From Pricia antarctica (lineage in GTDB: Bacteria; Bacteroidota; Bacteroidia; Flavobacteriales; Flavobacteriaceae): 64,000 bases of DNA. The first letter of the stretch is position 1, and the number at the start of each line of letters is the position of its first letter. Positions 44,299 to 53,689 of this stretch are shown one piece after another. The DNA lies in NCBI GenBank assembly GCA_011050085.1, contig DRGL01000036.1:113850-177849 (forward strand). The letters are read 5' to 3'. The notes under the pieces were generated by a model that worked only from the letters and a program-made list of their open reading frames with translations, searched no databases and was not told the DNA's origin. Both the position numbers and the translations under genes were made by a program.

Positions 44299-46821
44299 AT
44301 GAAAAATGTACTGTTCCTAATTGCCTTTTCCTTTCTTCAACTCGGCTTTTGCCAAACTAACCTTGACTTAGAATATTACCTTCCACAAGATATTACTTAC
44401 GATTCAACGATTCCGACTCCGAAAGAAATCATTGGTCACCAGGTAGGCGAATGGCATGTAACGCATGATAAGCTCGTATTCTACATGCAGGCTCTGGCAA
44501 TGGCCAGCGACCGAATTAGTATCGAAAACCGGGGCGAAACTTTTGAGGGAAGACCGCTTCTTCTTCTTACCGTTACCTCACCTAAAAACCATCAAAATAT
44601 TGATAGAATTCGGGAAGAACATGTTGCACTAACCGAAAATGAACAAGGTAATGTAGACCTTGACAAAATGCCCATAGTAATCTATCAGGGTTTTTCCATT
44701 CATGGTAACGAACCCAGCGGAGCGAATGCAGGCCTTGCCTATGCCTATTATCTAGCCGCTGCCCAAGGTAACAAAATCGAGAGCATTCTAGAGAATACCG
44801 TCATTTTAATGCACCCAGCCTTCAATCCCGATGGCCTTCAACGTTTTGCGCACTGGGCGAATACCAACAAAAGCAAAAACCTCAATTCTGACAGTAATGA
44901 TAGGGAATTTCATGAAAGCTGGCCGGGCGGGCGTACCAACCACTACTGGTTCGATATGAATCGTGATTGGTTACCGGTACAATTACCGGAAAGCCGGGCC
45001 AGAATCGCCTCTTTCCATAAATGGATGCCGAATATTCTGACTGACCATCACGAAATGGGAACCAATTCAACTTTTTTTTTTCAGCCGGGAGAGCCTTCGC
45101 GGGTGCATCCCTTGACCCCAGAAATGAACCAACAGCTCACCACCGAAATCGGCACCTATCATGCCAAAGCATTGGATAGTATCGGTTCGCTTTACTATTC
45201 GGAAGAAGATTACGATGATTTCTATTATGGAAAAGGTTCTACTTATCCCGACATTAATGGTGGTATCGGTATACTCTTCGAACAAGCTAGTTCTAGGGGG
45301 CATTTACAAAAAAGCGAAAACGGAGTGTTGAGCTTTCCGTTTACCATTCGAAATCAGTTTACTACAGCTTTATCTACCCTAAAAGCCGGGAACGCAATGC
45401 GGGTAAAAATACTGGAATATCAACGTGCTTTCTTTAGGGATATGGGTATCGAATCTGCCATTGGTCGAAATAAAGCCGTGGTATTCGGTGACAGCAAAGA
45501 TGCCGCGAAAGCTTGGCATTTCGCTGAAATATTACAGCGTCAGAATATCAAGTTCCATGACCTAGCAAGTGAGGTTCGCCTCAATGGTGTAAACTATAAA
45601 AAAGGCTACAGCTATGTTATCCCAAAAAACCAGAAAAACTACCGTATGGTCAATGCCATGTTCGAAAAGCGGACCAGTTTTACCGACAGTATTTTTTACG
45701 ATATATCTGCATGGACCCTTCCCCTAGCTTTCAATCTAGATTATAGCGAGGTAAGCTCATTAAGCTTGGCCGGAAATGAAATTACCGAACTGCCTATATT
45801 AACGGGTAAGCTCGACACCCAAAGTGACTATGCCTATCTATTTGAATGGAACGCCTACTACAGTCCGAAAGCACTGAACGAAATCACAAACAAAGGTATT
45901 CGCGCGAAAGTAGCGAAAGCGCCGTTTAGCATCGAAGGAAAGGAATATGGCTATGGAACCATCATGATACCCGTACAACAACAAATACTTAATGCTAATG
46001 AACTCTACGCGTTTCTTAAAAAGGTAGCTATTGAAAGTAAACTTGAGATAAACGGTGTGCGTTCAGGACTAACCAAAGGTATAGATTTGGGAAGTAACGA
46101 TTTTGACGCCCTAAAAAAACAGAATGTGGCACTATTGGTCGGCGCAGGTGTACGTTCATACGATGCCGGGGAAATCTGGCATCTCTTCGATACGCGATAT
46201 GACATGAACATTACCAAAATCGATATCGAATATTTTAATTCCGTTGATTTAAATGAATATACAGACCTAATTATTCCGAGTATGGGTAACAGCGGACTTT
46301 CAGAAAGACAGGCCCAAAAACTCAAGGCATGGGTAAAGCAAGGCGGAACCCTTATCGGCTATCGGGAAATGGTCGAGTCATTCGCCAAAAAAGGACTCAT
46401 AAAACTGAAATTCAGGAGAGATACTATAATTGCCAAAAACATCAGCTTTCAACAAAAGCGTAATTTCGAAGGAGCGCAAGTGACCGGAGGAGCGATATTC
46501 GAAGCCAAACTAGACCTTTCACACCCCATAAACTTCGGATACAAAAATAATACGCTGCCCTTGTTCCGAGATACCAATGTCTATATCGAGCCAGATAAAA
46601 ACAGTTACAACAATCCGATTCAATACATCGACAAACCTTTGATGAGCGGGTATATCTCAGAAGAAAATCTAGCTATGCTAAAAAATAGTGTGCCTTTTCA
46701 AATGCAGAAATTAGGAAAAGGACGCGTCATGGTTTTTACGGATAATACCAATTTTAGGGCCTTCTGGTACGGCACTACTAAATTATTAATGAATGCAATA
46801 TTCTTCGGAGAGAGTATGTAA
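44299..46821 (+). CDS. Secreted M14-family zinc carboxypeptidase
   Basis: 840 aa from ATG at 44299 (MKNVLFLIAFSFLQLGFCQ, signal peptide ending FCQ); an upstream ATG at 44275 is less likely. The peptidase domain occupies roughly residues 60-380: first zinc ligands in FSIHGNEPSGANAG (HxxE), a distal His in LTDHHEMGTNSTFFFQPGEP, and a likely catalytic Glu in GILFEQASSRGHLQ. The remaining 450 residues include a class I glutamine-amidotransferase-like or similar alpha/beta segment (NVALLVGAGVRSYDAGEIWHLFDTRYDMNITKID, LIIPSMGNSGLSERQAQKLKAWVKQGGTLIGYRE), common in this family in Bacteroidetes. It probably trims peptides outside the inner membrane. Stands alone. Confidence 0.87.
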   Translation: MKNVLFLIAFSFLQLGFCQTNLDLEYYLPQDITYDSTIPTPKEIIGHQVGEWHVTHDKLVFYMQALAMASDRISIENRGETFEGRPLLLLTVTSPKNHQNIDRIREEHVALTENEQGNVDLDKMPIVIYQGFSIHGNEPSGANAGLAYAYYLAAAQGNKIESILENTVILMHPAFNPDGLQRFAHWANTNKSKNLNSDSNDREFHESWPGGRTNHYWFDMNRDWLPVQLPESRARIASFHKWMPNILTDHHEMGTNSTFFFQPGEPSRVHPLTPEMNQQLTTEIGTYHAKALDSIGSLYYSEEDYDDFYYGKGSTYPDINGGIGILFEQASSRGHLQKSENGVLSFPFTIRNQFTTALSTLKAGNAMRVKILEYQRAFFRDMGIESAIGRNKAVVFGDSKDAAKAWHFAEILQRQNIKFHDLASEVRLNGVNYKKGYSYVIPKNQKNYRMVNAMFEKRTSFTDSIFYDISAWTLPLAFNLDYSEVSSLSLAGNEITELPILTGKLDTQSDYAYLFEWNAYYSPKALNEITNKGIRAKVAKAPFSIEGKEYGYGTIMIPVQQQILNANELYAFLKKVAIESKLEINGVRSGLTKGIDLGSNDFDALKKQNVALLVGAGVRSYDAGEIWHLFDTRYDMNITKIDIEYFNSVDLNEYTDLIIPSMGNSGLSERQAQKLKAWVKQGGTLIGYREMVESFAKKGLIKLKFRRDTIIAKNISFQQKRNFEGAQVTGGAIFEAKLDLSHPINFGYKNNTLPLFRDTNVYIEPDKNSYNNPIQYIDKPLMSGYISEENLAMLKNSVPFQMQKLGKGRVMVFTDNTNFRAFWYGTTKLLMNAIFFGESM

Positions 46822-47085
46822 GGGGATTTAATGAGATTTTTGTGCTTTCATTTCATTGCTTAGAAAACAAATTAGCACTAGGATTTACTAACTTAACTTT
46901 CGGTTCAAAAAAGCGGGAATTTTATTAAGGTTTTAGATTGGTAGTTCTATAAATCCCATAGTTCGATTTCCAGTAGATGAGCCCAAATAACTGTAATCTA
47001 CAACTTGGAAATACATCCTTGCTTTCAGCTCATAATAATGAGTTTCTCAGTAACAAAGAATACCTTTCATAGGGCGGTCATGGAA

Positions 47086-48129
47086 TCAATTCAACCTTAC
47101 GTATCCCCAATTAAATAAAAATAATGCTGTTATAAATGCTAGTCCGACCAATAAATTCCCGATGGCGGTAATCGCCATAAGTAAAATCAGATAATATATT
47201 GGATACGCCAGTAATGCAAACCCAAACCGTACGGTGCTGGTAAACTCTGGCTCCCAGACTTTTGGTTTTATCCACAATTGCCAAATCCGGATTACTGGGT
47301 AATTTAATATGGTAAAAATGCCCTTTGAAATAGAATGAAGGAATGGTACCTGCGAAAGTTCCTTTTGTTCTACAAATAAAGGACTTTCGTTTTTTATCGC
47401 TGCATTCGTTGCCTTTGGGTTCAAATAATCAATACGCTGTGCATCTAAATTTTGAATCGTTTTATCATATTCATCATCATCCTCAATATGCGTTGTCAAC
47501 GTTTTTAAACTAGCGGACACCGCATCCTTTAACAAATTGACCTCTTTTTGCCCCCCATTAGAGTCGGAGAATCCTTTCGCTGAAATAGGAGCCCCATAAT
47601 ACAGGGCTACTTTATCCGGAAAGCCCGTGATATTCCGATAGTTCATGCCTACAGGTACAATGTGTATTTCCGATTGCGGTATTTGTTCCAAAGTATTAAA
47701 AACGATACGTATAAATCCTTTGCTTAGAGGCCGTATTCTACGTTTAAGGTTGTGGTTGGCCTCCGGAAACATTACCAAAGCATGATTTTTTCGGAACAAC
47801 TGGGTACATGTATCAAAAACTGCTTTGTTTTTTTTTAAGGATTCCCTACCATCGCGAATACGATAAATAGGGAGCATTCTTAAAAAAGTGAAGAATTTTT
47901 TTAGCGCAGCACGTTGAAATACATCGGAACGGGTCAAGAAAAAGGGTTTACGTCTGCAATCGGTCACAATAAGCAACACATCCATCAGAGCACCTTGATG
48001 GTTCGGCAAAAAAAGTACCGGCTTATTTTTGGGCACATGCATTAGACCTGATATCTTTATTTTACCGTAATATAGATGTAGTCCCGCTTTTATCCAAAAC
48101 TTCAAAAGCCAATATCCTAGATTTTTCAA
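47086..48129 (-). CDS. 1-acyl-sn-glycerol-3-phosphate acyltransferase family protein (PlsC-like)
   Basis: 347 aa, longer than typical PlsC (about 240). The acyltransferase motifs are NHQGALMD (HX4D, near residue 43), the glycerophosphate-binding FLTRSDVF...LRMLPIYRIRDG region, FPEANHNLKRRIRPLSKGFIRI (FPEG-type motif reading FPEA) and VPVGMNYRN. The C-terminal part after residue about 270 has two to three hydrophobic helices (FGFALLAYPIYYLILLMAITAIGNLLVGLAFITALFLF). It would acylate lysophosphatidate or a related lipid at the inner membrane. CsaA is 108 bp upstream on the same strand. Confidence 0.85.
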   Translation of the reverse strand: MKNLGYWLLKFWIKAGLHLYYGKIKISGLMHVPKNKPVLFLPNHQGALMDVLLIVTDCRRKPFFLTRSDVFQRAALKKFFTFLRMLPIYRIRDGRESLKKNKAVFDTCTQLFRKNHALVMFPEANHNLKRRIRPLSKGFIRIVFNTLEQIPQSEIHIVPVGMNYRNITGFPDKVALYYGAPISAKGFSDSNGGQKEVNLLKDAVSASLKTLTTHIEDDDEYDKTIQNLDAQRIDYLNPKATNAAIKNESPLFVEQKELSQVPFLHSISKGIFTILNYPVIRIWQLWIKPKVWEPEFTSTVRFGFALLAYPIYYLILLMAITAIGNLLVGLAFITALFLFNWGYVRLN

Positions 48130-48237
48130 AAATCGATTTAAATTTTTTGGGGTCCGGAACTCTTATTAAACATAATTGGCCCTTAAAAGGGTAGAAATCT
48201 CTGTCTGTTGTTAGCTGGATACTTTTTATAAAGTAAA

Positions 48238-48576
48238 TCAGGATATTTTTAGCCCATTTACAACAGATGATTCTGGCTGTAAGAGTATAACATCCTTCCC
48301 TGCTACCGCCCCCAAGATAAGACATTCACTCATAAAATGAGCAATCTGCTTTTTTGGAAAGTTTACCACTGCCACCACTTGTTTAAGCAGTAGTTCCTCT
48401 TTTGTGTAACGACCCGTTATCTGAGCGGAAGTTTTTTTCACACCTATTTCCTCACCAAAATCTATATGAAGCTGATAGGCGGGATTGCGTGCTTCCGGAA
48501 AATCGGCTACTTCGATGACGGTACCGACGCGAATATCAATTTTAGCGAAATCGGGCCAGGATATTGTTTCAGACAT
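48238..48576 (-). CDS. csaA: CsaA-type tRNA-binding domain chaperone
   Basis: 112 aa single-domain OB-fold protein. WPDFAKIDIRVGTVIEVADFPEARNPAYQLHIDFGEEIGVKKTSAQITGRYT is the characteristic CsaA/Trbp111-type start, and VAVVNFPKKQIAHFMSECLILGA follows the family. CsaA has chaperone and export-related activity in Bacillus and binds tRNA-like RNA. Cytoplasmic. It precedes the PlsC-like gene, with no known functional tie. Confidence 0.9.
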   Translation of the reverse strand: MSETISWPDFAKIDIRVGTVIEVADFPEARNPAYQLHIDFGEEIGVKKTSAQITGRYTKEELLLKQVVAVVNFPKKQIAHFMSECLILGAVAGKDVILLQPESSVVNGLKIS

Positions 48577-48890
48577 ATTCTTTTCTGTTAACTATACGTA
48601 CTGATGAAGGTACTCATTTGAGTATTTATTTTAAAGTTCCATTACGGATTTTTAGAATGTGAACATTTCAACTCTGGTAAAGCCTATATTCTTTGATGCC
48701 GAGTAAAGTAACCGATTCATCACAATCGGTCAATTATTGTTCATTTTAAAACGTACACATTGTAAACAAATGTTACCGGTAAAAGTTTCGCCAAAAAAAA
48801 TACTTCACCCGCTCCTAAATCCAAACCTTTAATATTTATCCTGTAACTTGCCAATACCGAAATTATAGTACAAACGATTATTGTAAAACC
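48577..48890. other. Intergenic region between divergent csaA and thioredoxin-fold gene
   Basis: About 315 bp, A/T-rich. Should contain two divergent promoters. TAACTTGC near 48851 resembles a weak -7 element for the rightward gene. No gene, repeat or RNA recognised. Confidence 0.5.
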
Positions 48891-49445
48891 ATGTCAAGAA
48901 CGCCAAGCAATATGCTTCCCTTAGGAACAAAGGCCCCGGAATTCGATCTGATCGATACCGTAACTGAACAATACGTAACCTTACAGACTTTAAAAGGCGA
49001 AAAGGGATCAGTTATCATGTTTATCTGCAACCACTGTCCCTTCGTAAAACACGTTAACCCTGAAATCGTAAAAGTGGCTGCAATCTATCAGGAAAAGGGA
49101 ATCGGATTTATCGCAATTTCGAGTAATGACGTAGAAAATTATCCAATGGATGCTCCCAATTTAATGAAAGAAAACGCAATAAAAGAAGGCTATACCTTCC
49201 CCTATCTGTATGACGAGACTCAAGTAACGGCAAAAGACTATGATGCAGCCTGCACCCCAGATTTCTATCTATTTAACGGCAATCTTGAACTGGTCTATCG
49301 CGGACAGCTTGACGATTCACGACCTGGGAACGGAGTACCGCTTACTGGAAAAAATTTAAGGGATGCTTTGGATGCGACACTTTCAGGTCATGAAGTCGAT
49401 TCCGAACAGAAACCTAGTATTGGCTGCAACATTAAATGGAAATAG
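48891..49445 (+). CDS. Thioredoxin-fold AhpC/TSA-type redox protein
   Basis: 184 aa, no signal peptide. The order LPLGTKAPEFDLIDTVTEQYVTL, GSVIMFICNHCPFVKHVNPEI, FIAISSNDVENYPMDAPNLMKENA, and DYDAACTPDFYLFNGNLELVYRGQLDDSRPGNG is that of a large family of cytoplasmic thioredoxin-like proteins with a CxxC motif (CNHC, near residue 46). A late Cys (SIGCNIKWK) is also conserved. A role in thiol redox chemistry is expected; the exact partner is unknown. The next gene begins 37 bp after the stop, so they may form an operon. Confidence 0.87.
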   Translation: MSRTPSNMLPLGTKAPEFDLIDTVTEQYVTLQTLKGEKGSVIMFICNHCPFVKHVNPEIVKVAAIYQEKGIGFIAISSNDVENYPMDAPNLMKENAIKEGYTFPYLYDETQVTAKDYDAACTPDFYLFNGNLELVYRGQLDDSRPGNGVPLTGKNLRDALDATLSGHEVDSEQKPSIGCNIKWK

Positions 49446-49482
49446 GGTATTACTAACTTTTTCGGAGAACACTAGCGCAATC

Positions 49483-49998
49483 ATGGAAATTATACCACTA
49501 ACGGAAAGTTTATTCGAAAGCTATATCGAGATAGGCAAAAAGGCATACGACCATCATTACCTACATTTATGGAAAAATCAAGATTCTAGCCCCTATCATG
49601 AGCGTAGTTTTACCCGTGACGTTCTGTTAAAGGATTTGACGGACGGCACTATTGAACTTTTCTTGATTCACTTCGAAGGCAAACCCGCGGGAGTCCTTAA
49701 AATTATTAAAGATAGCCCTATACATCCCTTTTCCGGCGAGGAGGCTTTGCTTTTGGAAAAAATATATATTCTCAACGTGTATACCGGAAAAGGGATTGGC
49801 AAAGAAGTTCTTGCTTTTACGGAACAACGTGCCAAAGAACTGAGCAAAAAAATAATCTGGCTAGAAACGATGCAAAATAGCCGTGCACTACACTTTTATT
49901 TGGCACATGGTTTTGAAATTAATAGTGAAACACTACTACACTATGACGCGGCACTGGACACTGAACGCCCTATGTATCGGCTGGTCAAGTCGCTTTGA
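49483..49998 (+). CDS. GNAT-family N-acetyltransferase
   Basis: 171 aa from ATG at 49483 (MEIIPLTESLFESYIEIGKK); a longer in-frame reading overlapping the previous gene was discarded. The GNAT core shows the acetyl-CoA-binding segment ILNVYTGKGIGKEVLAFTEQRAKE (motif A, Q/RxxGxG/A variant TGKGIG) and the end QNSRALHFYLAHGFEI (motif B). It transfers an acetyl group to an unknown amine acceptor. Probably cotranscribed with the thioredoxin-fold gene. Confidence 0.87.
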   Translation: MEIIPLTESLFESYIEIGKKAYDHHYLHLWKNQDSSPYHERSFTRDVLLKDLTDGTIELFLIHFEGKPAGVLKIIKDSPIHPFSGEEALLLEKIYILNVYTGKGIGKEVLAFTEQRAKELSKKIIWLETMQNSRALHFYLAHGFEINSETLLHYDAALDTERPMYRLVKSL

Positions 49999-50021
49999 TT
50001 CGGGATCCGGCCACTAGAATG

Positions 50022-50567
50022 TCAGTTCCATCCTTCCCTTTGCAATAACCCATCTATATGGGCATAATGATGGTTTCCGTGCCAAGCATAGCGACCAATA
50101 TTTTGATCAAGCGGACTCTCAATATTACTATCAGGGTGAATAAAGCTGCGTTGCAAATGCGTATGCGAAAGTCCTCTTAAAAGATAAACCAACTTAGCAT
50201 GCACAGCGGTCAAATGATTTAGGGAAAGTTCAATAGGTGCCGACTTGGCATCGAAAAGATCAGACCATGCTTTTTCATCATAGGCTTTAATAACAGGTCT
50301 ATCTTCCGTCAAGGCCCACTTAAAACGAATATAGCTATTATGATGGCTGTCTGCGATGTGATGAACAGTCTGGCGCACAGTCCAACCACCGGGGCGGTAA
50401 GGAGTACCCAGTTGCTCTTGGGATAAATTTTTCACCAATTTCCGTAGCCGCTCCGGAAGGCGCTCTAAGCTTCCAATCCATTCCTTAATAAGGTCGTCGG
50501 TACAATTTTCCGGTATTTCGAAATGACCAATAGGATATTTAAGTTGTTCAAGTTCTTCGCTTTCCAT
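50022..50567 (-). CDS. YfiT/DinB-family putative metal-dependent hydrolase or thiol transferase
   Basis: 181 aa. YPIGHFEIPENCT and RPGGWTVRQTVHHIADSHHNSYIRFKWAL contain the first metal-binding His of the DinB four-helix bundle; the final motif WHGNHHYAHIDGLL carries two more His ligands. This matches the YfiT/BstA-like group of bacillithiol-type transferases and hydrolases. Bacteroidetes lack clear evidence of bacillithiol use in this sequence, so activity stays unassigned. The gene is convergent with the GNAT gene. Confidence 0.88.
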   Translation of the reverse strand: MESEELEQLKYPIGHFEIPENCTDDLIKEWIGSLERLPERLRKLVKNLSQEQLGTPYRPGGWTVRQTVHHIADSHHNSYIRFKWALTEDRPVIKAYDEKAWSDLFDAKSAPIELSLNHLTAVHAKLVYLLRGLSHTHLQRSFIHPDSNIESPLDQNIGRYAWHGNHHYAHIDGLLQREGWN

Positions 50568-50675
50568 GACTTAAAATTACGAAACTTTAATACATTTTTA
50601 ACCCTAAGACTATTGAAGTTCCTGCTTAATCTACTAGATTTATAGGAATATAATTATAATCTAAAAATTTATAAA

Positions 50676-51314
50676 ATGGCAACAATACGATTAGGCGATA
50701 AAGCACCTGATTTTACAGCGGATAGTTCAATGGGAGAAATTAATCTCTACGACTATTTAGGTGATAGTTGGGGAATTCTCTTTTCACACCCGGCAGATTT
50801 TACACCCGTTTGCACTACCGAATTGGGCACCGCGGCAAAATTCAAAGATGAATTTGCAAAACGAAACGTTAAGATGCTCGCTTTGAGTGTAGATGGCGCA
50901 GCATCACATGCGGAATGGATTAAAGATATTAATGAAGTCCAGCATACTACCGTTAATTTCCCAATAATAGCGGATGAAGATAAGAAGGTATCCGATCTTT
51001 ATGATATGATTCACCCAAATGCCGACAATAATTTAACGGTACGATCGGTTTTTATCATTGCACCTGACAAATCTGTGAAATTGATGTTGACCTATCCCGC
51101 TTCTACCGGCCGTAATTTTCACGAACTTTTACGGGTGATTGATTCCTTACAACTTACGGCCTATCATAAAGTCGCGACTCCTGCAAACTGGGAACATGGT
51201 GATGACGTAGTGGTAAGCCCTGCAATCTCTACTGAAGACGCAAAAAAAATGTTCGAAAAGGGCGTTGAAGAGATAAAGCCTTATTTAAGGATGACACCCG
51301 ATCCAACAGCTTAA
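50676..51314 (+). CDS. Peroxiredoxin, 1-Cys (Prx6) type
   Basis: 212 aa. The peroxidatic Cys is in FSHPADFTPVCTTELG (near residue 48); the following Thr/Arg environment and the C-terminal dimerisation part (RVIDSLQLTAYHKVATPANWEHGDDVVVSPAIS) fit the Prx6/1-Cys subfamily. It reduces hydrogen and organic peroxides in the cytoplasm. Divergent from the YfiT gene with a 108-bp gap. A terminator follows. Confidence 0.94.
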   Translation: MATIRLGDKAPDFTADSSMGEINLYDYLGDSWGILFSHPADFTPVCTTELGTAAKFKDEFAKRNVKMLALSVDGAASHAEWIKDINEVQHTTVNFPIIADEDKKVSDLYDMIHPNADNNLTVRSVFIIAPDKSVKLMLTYPASTGRNFHELLRVIDSLQLTAYHKVATPANWEHGDDVVVSPAISTEDAKKMFEKGVEEIKPYLRMTPDPTA

Positions 51315-51434
51315 TCCAATTAATACAACCTTTTGGTACTGCTTTTGAGGTCGATAATTGTATTTTGAAAAATGGCAATCGAATCGTCTTCAAAAGATGG
51401 GAAGGGTATGAGTTTGATTTTTTATAGTATTTAG

Positions 51435-51464
51435 GCCTCCCAATATTTGGGAGGCTTTTTTTAT
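51435..51464 (+). terminator. Intrinsic terminator after peroxiredoxin gene
   Basis: GCCTCCCAA (51435-51443) pairs with TTGGGAGGC (51447-51455) around a 3-nt loop, followed by seven T. It is 120 bp after the stop codon. Confidence 0.85.
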
Positions 51465-51644
51465 GACCATGCACATAAAAAATAATACTTTTCGTACAAG
51501 TTCTAAATTTCGTACTACTTAGACCCATTACATTACAGCGTCCTAAACATTTTACCGAATTATGTTTTCTCCCGAAACCTTGACAAGTCTCTCCCCCGCA
51601 CCCGGTGAAGAAGCCTTGGTATTTGCAGTGTAACCTTAATTTAT
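51465..51644. other. Region upstream of the haloperoxidase relic
   Basis: Short region with a 23-codon reading from ATG 51562 that stops at 51631 and lies in the same frame as the later main part of the relic. It might be the decayed start of the haloperoxidase gene, but no signal peptide or family match supports it. Confidence 0.35.
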
Positions 51645-53580
51645 AGTAATAAGAGCAAGCGAAGTAAAAGTGCCTACGCCACACGGCAATTGGCCAACGA
51701 AACGGCCAAGTCCAGACTACATGAAAAAAACAGTAGCAATGATGACGAACAAAAATTCCGTAATACCGAAAAACCTTTTAAGCCATCACATTTAATGAGC
51801 TTTACGAAGGCATAGCCACATGATTATGATACGGTTCCCATCACTGACCCTTACCATTTTTCAATACTTTGTCAGGGCTATCAACAGTGGTGATTTTAGG
51901 GATTTCAGGGACACGCCCCTTGTGTTTACCGAAAACTATTTGGGCAACGTTTGCGAAATTGACCTTTTGGACTGGAAATCGGATAAGGCCAAAACTTCCG
52001 GGGAAAACGGAGCAAAAGTAACTTTGCGTGCTTGGGAGAGTCAAAGTACCGGTAACTCGTATGATCTTGAAGGACCCGATGCACAGTCCGTTACCATGCC
52101 ACCCGCACCAAAATTGGGAAGCGAGGAACTGACGGCAGAAAAGGCCGAAATATATGGCCAAGCACCGCTTCGCGATACGCCTTTCAACGCAATGACACCC
52201 GGTGTTACTAGTATTGGTAGCGGCAAGACTAAATTCGATATCTCGACAGCAACGACATTGGATGCCCTGGACACTAAAAAAGCGGATGTGGAAACGGTTA
52301 AGGAATTTACCGATACGATGAGTACCTTAACGTGGTTCGATCCAACATCAACAATGCGACTGAATGTTGCTGAAACGGCGAGACGTAGGGATTTTGCCCA
52401 ACTCCCAGGCAATACCTTTCGCGGAATTACCCCAGGAGACCATATTGGACCGTATCTATCGCAATTTTTATTGGCGGGCAGTACTGGAATCAATGGTAAC
52501 GACGCAGAGCGAAATCCCGCTGACGGATTGATTGCTTATGGTGCGGGTTCGATAGACCAAAGGATTAAGGTAGCAACTAAAAGTAAGAACTATTTGACCG
52601 ATTGCGACGAATGGTATGCTGTACAGCGTTGGGCAGATTTCAGGGGAAAGGCAACATACAAAAACTCACCGAAACGAAGCTTTATTTATACACCGCGAAA
52701 TTTGGCAACCTATATGCACTATGACGCACTCTATCAAGCGTATTTAAATGCCTGCCTTTTACTTTTGGGCAACGGCACACCCTTCGATCCGGGCATTCCT
52801 TTTCAAGAAAGCGATAACCGAGATCACCAACAAGGATTTGCACATTTCGGAGGTCCACATATTCTATCTTTGGTTACCGAAGTAGCTGCGCGGGCGCTAA
52901 AAGCGGTAAGCTTTCAAAAATATAACGTTCATCGTAGGTAACGACCTGAAATACTGGCTGCCCGGGTATACAAAGCGGAAGCACGAAAAGAAATGGCGCC
53001 AGAACTGTCAGTTTTGAAAGAAAACCTTGAAGCTTCTGGAATTTTCTCAAAAATCGAAGCGGAGAACGGTGCCGACAACTACTTGCTACCGATGGCTTTC
53101 TGTGAAGGTTCACCAATACACCCATCTTATGGAGCGGGCCATGCTACTGTTGCCGGGGCCTGCGTAACGATTTTAAAAGCATTTTTTGAACACAAGCACC
53201 CTTTGAACATCGTACCCGTCGGCGACAGGCAGCAAGAAGTACTAGACCTTCTCGCTGATATAGCTCCTGGCGTATCGCCCAAGTCATGTTATTTGGCAAA
53301 CGTTTCCGTGCAAAAGGGCAGCCGATTGGATATTGTCCCTGTTTTAGACCAATATTGCAAACTGGCAAAGCTTACCGTTGAAGGCGAACTGAACAAGTTG
53401 GCGTCTAACATGGCTATTGGCAGAAACTGGGCAGGTGTTCATTATTTCACGGATTATTACGAATCGCTTTTGATGGGTGAAAAAATTGCGATAGGCATGC
53501 TTGAAGAACAAAAATTGACCTATGCCGAGAATTTCTCAATGACCTTGGCAAAGTATGATGGAACATTCGTCCAGATCTGA
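51645..53580 (+). pseudogene. Vanadium-dependent haloperoxidase, inactivated by stops and a frameshift
   Basis: Translated in pieces, this is a vanadium haloperoxidase. An N-terminal piece in one frame (51645 onward, RSKSAYATRQLANETAKSRL) reaches an in-frame TAG at 51813-51815 where the family has Leu before PHD. It continues to a run of five T at 51857-51861, where loss of frame occurs: dropping one T rejoins PYHFQYFVRAINSGDFRDF. The main frame then runs to TAA at 52939-52941, which replaces one residue inside KYNVHRR*RPE, and reopens in the same frame to 53578. Vanadate-site residues are otherwise present: Lys (52918), Arg (52942), Gly-His in YGAGHA (His at 53140), Arg (53422) and His (53440). 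The start is unclear. Intact, it would oxidise halides with hydrogen peroxide. Confidence 0.88.
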
Positions 53581-53603
53581 ATTACTCTGTCACCCAACCT
53601 AGT

Positions 53604-53636
53604 AAAATCCTCTTGCTCAAGGCAGGAGGATTTTTA
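53604..53636 (+). terminator. Intrinsic terminator after the haloperoxidase relic
   Basis: AAAATCCTC pairs with GAGGATTTT, extended by TGC/GCA with one G-U pair, and is followed by a T run. It is 24 bp beyond the relic's stop codon. Confidence 0.75.
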
Positions 53637-53689
53637 ATTTAAAAAAACAAAAATTAGAGACAATTACGTTAACTTGTTAATTCATTAGA

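Noticed and set aside
51229..51684. 151-codon minus-strand reading
   Set aside because: It overlaps the peroxiredoxin end, its terminator and the haloperoxidase relic; no family resemblance.
52041..52493. 150-codon minus-strand reading
   Set aside because: Antisense of the haloperoxidase relic, whose plus-strand residues are conserved in the family.
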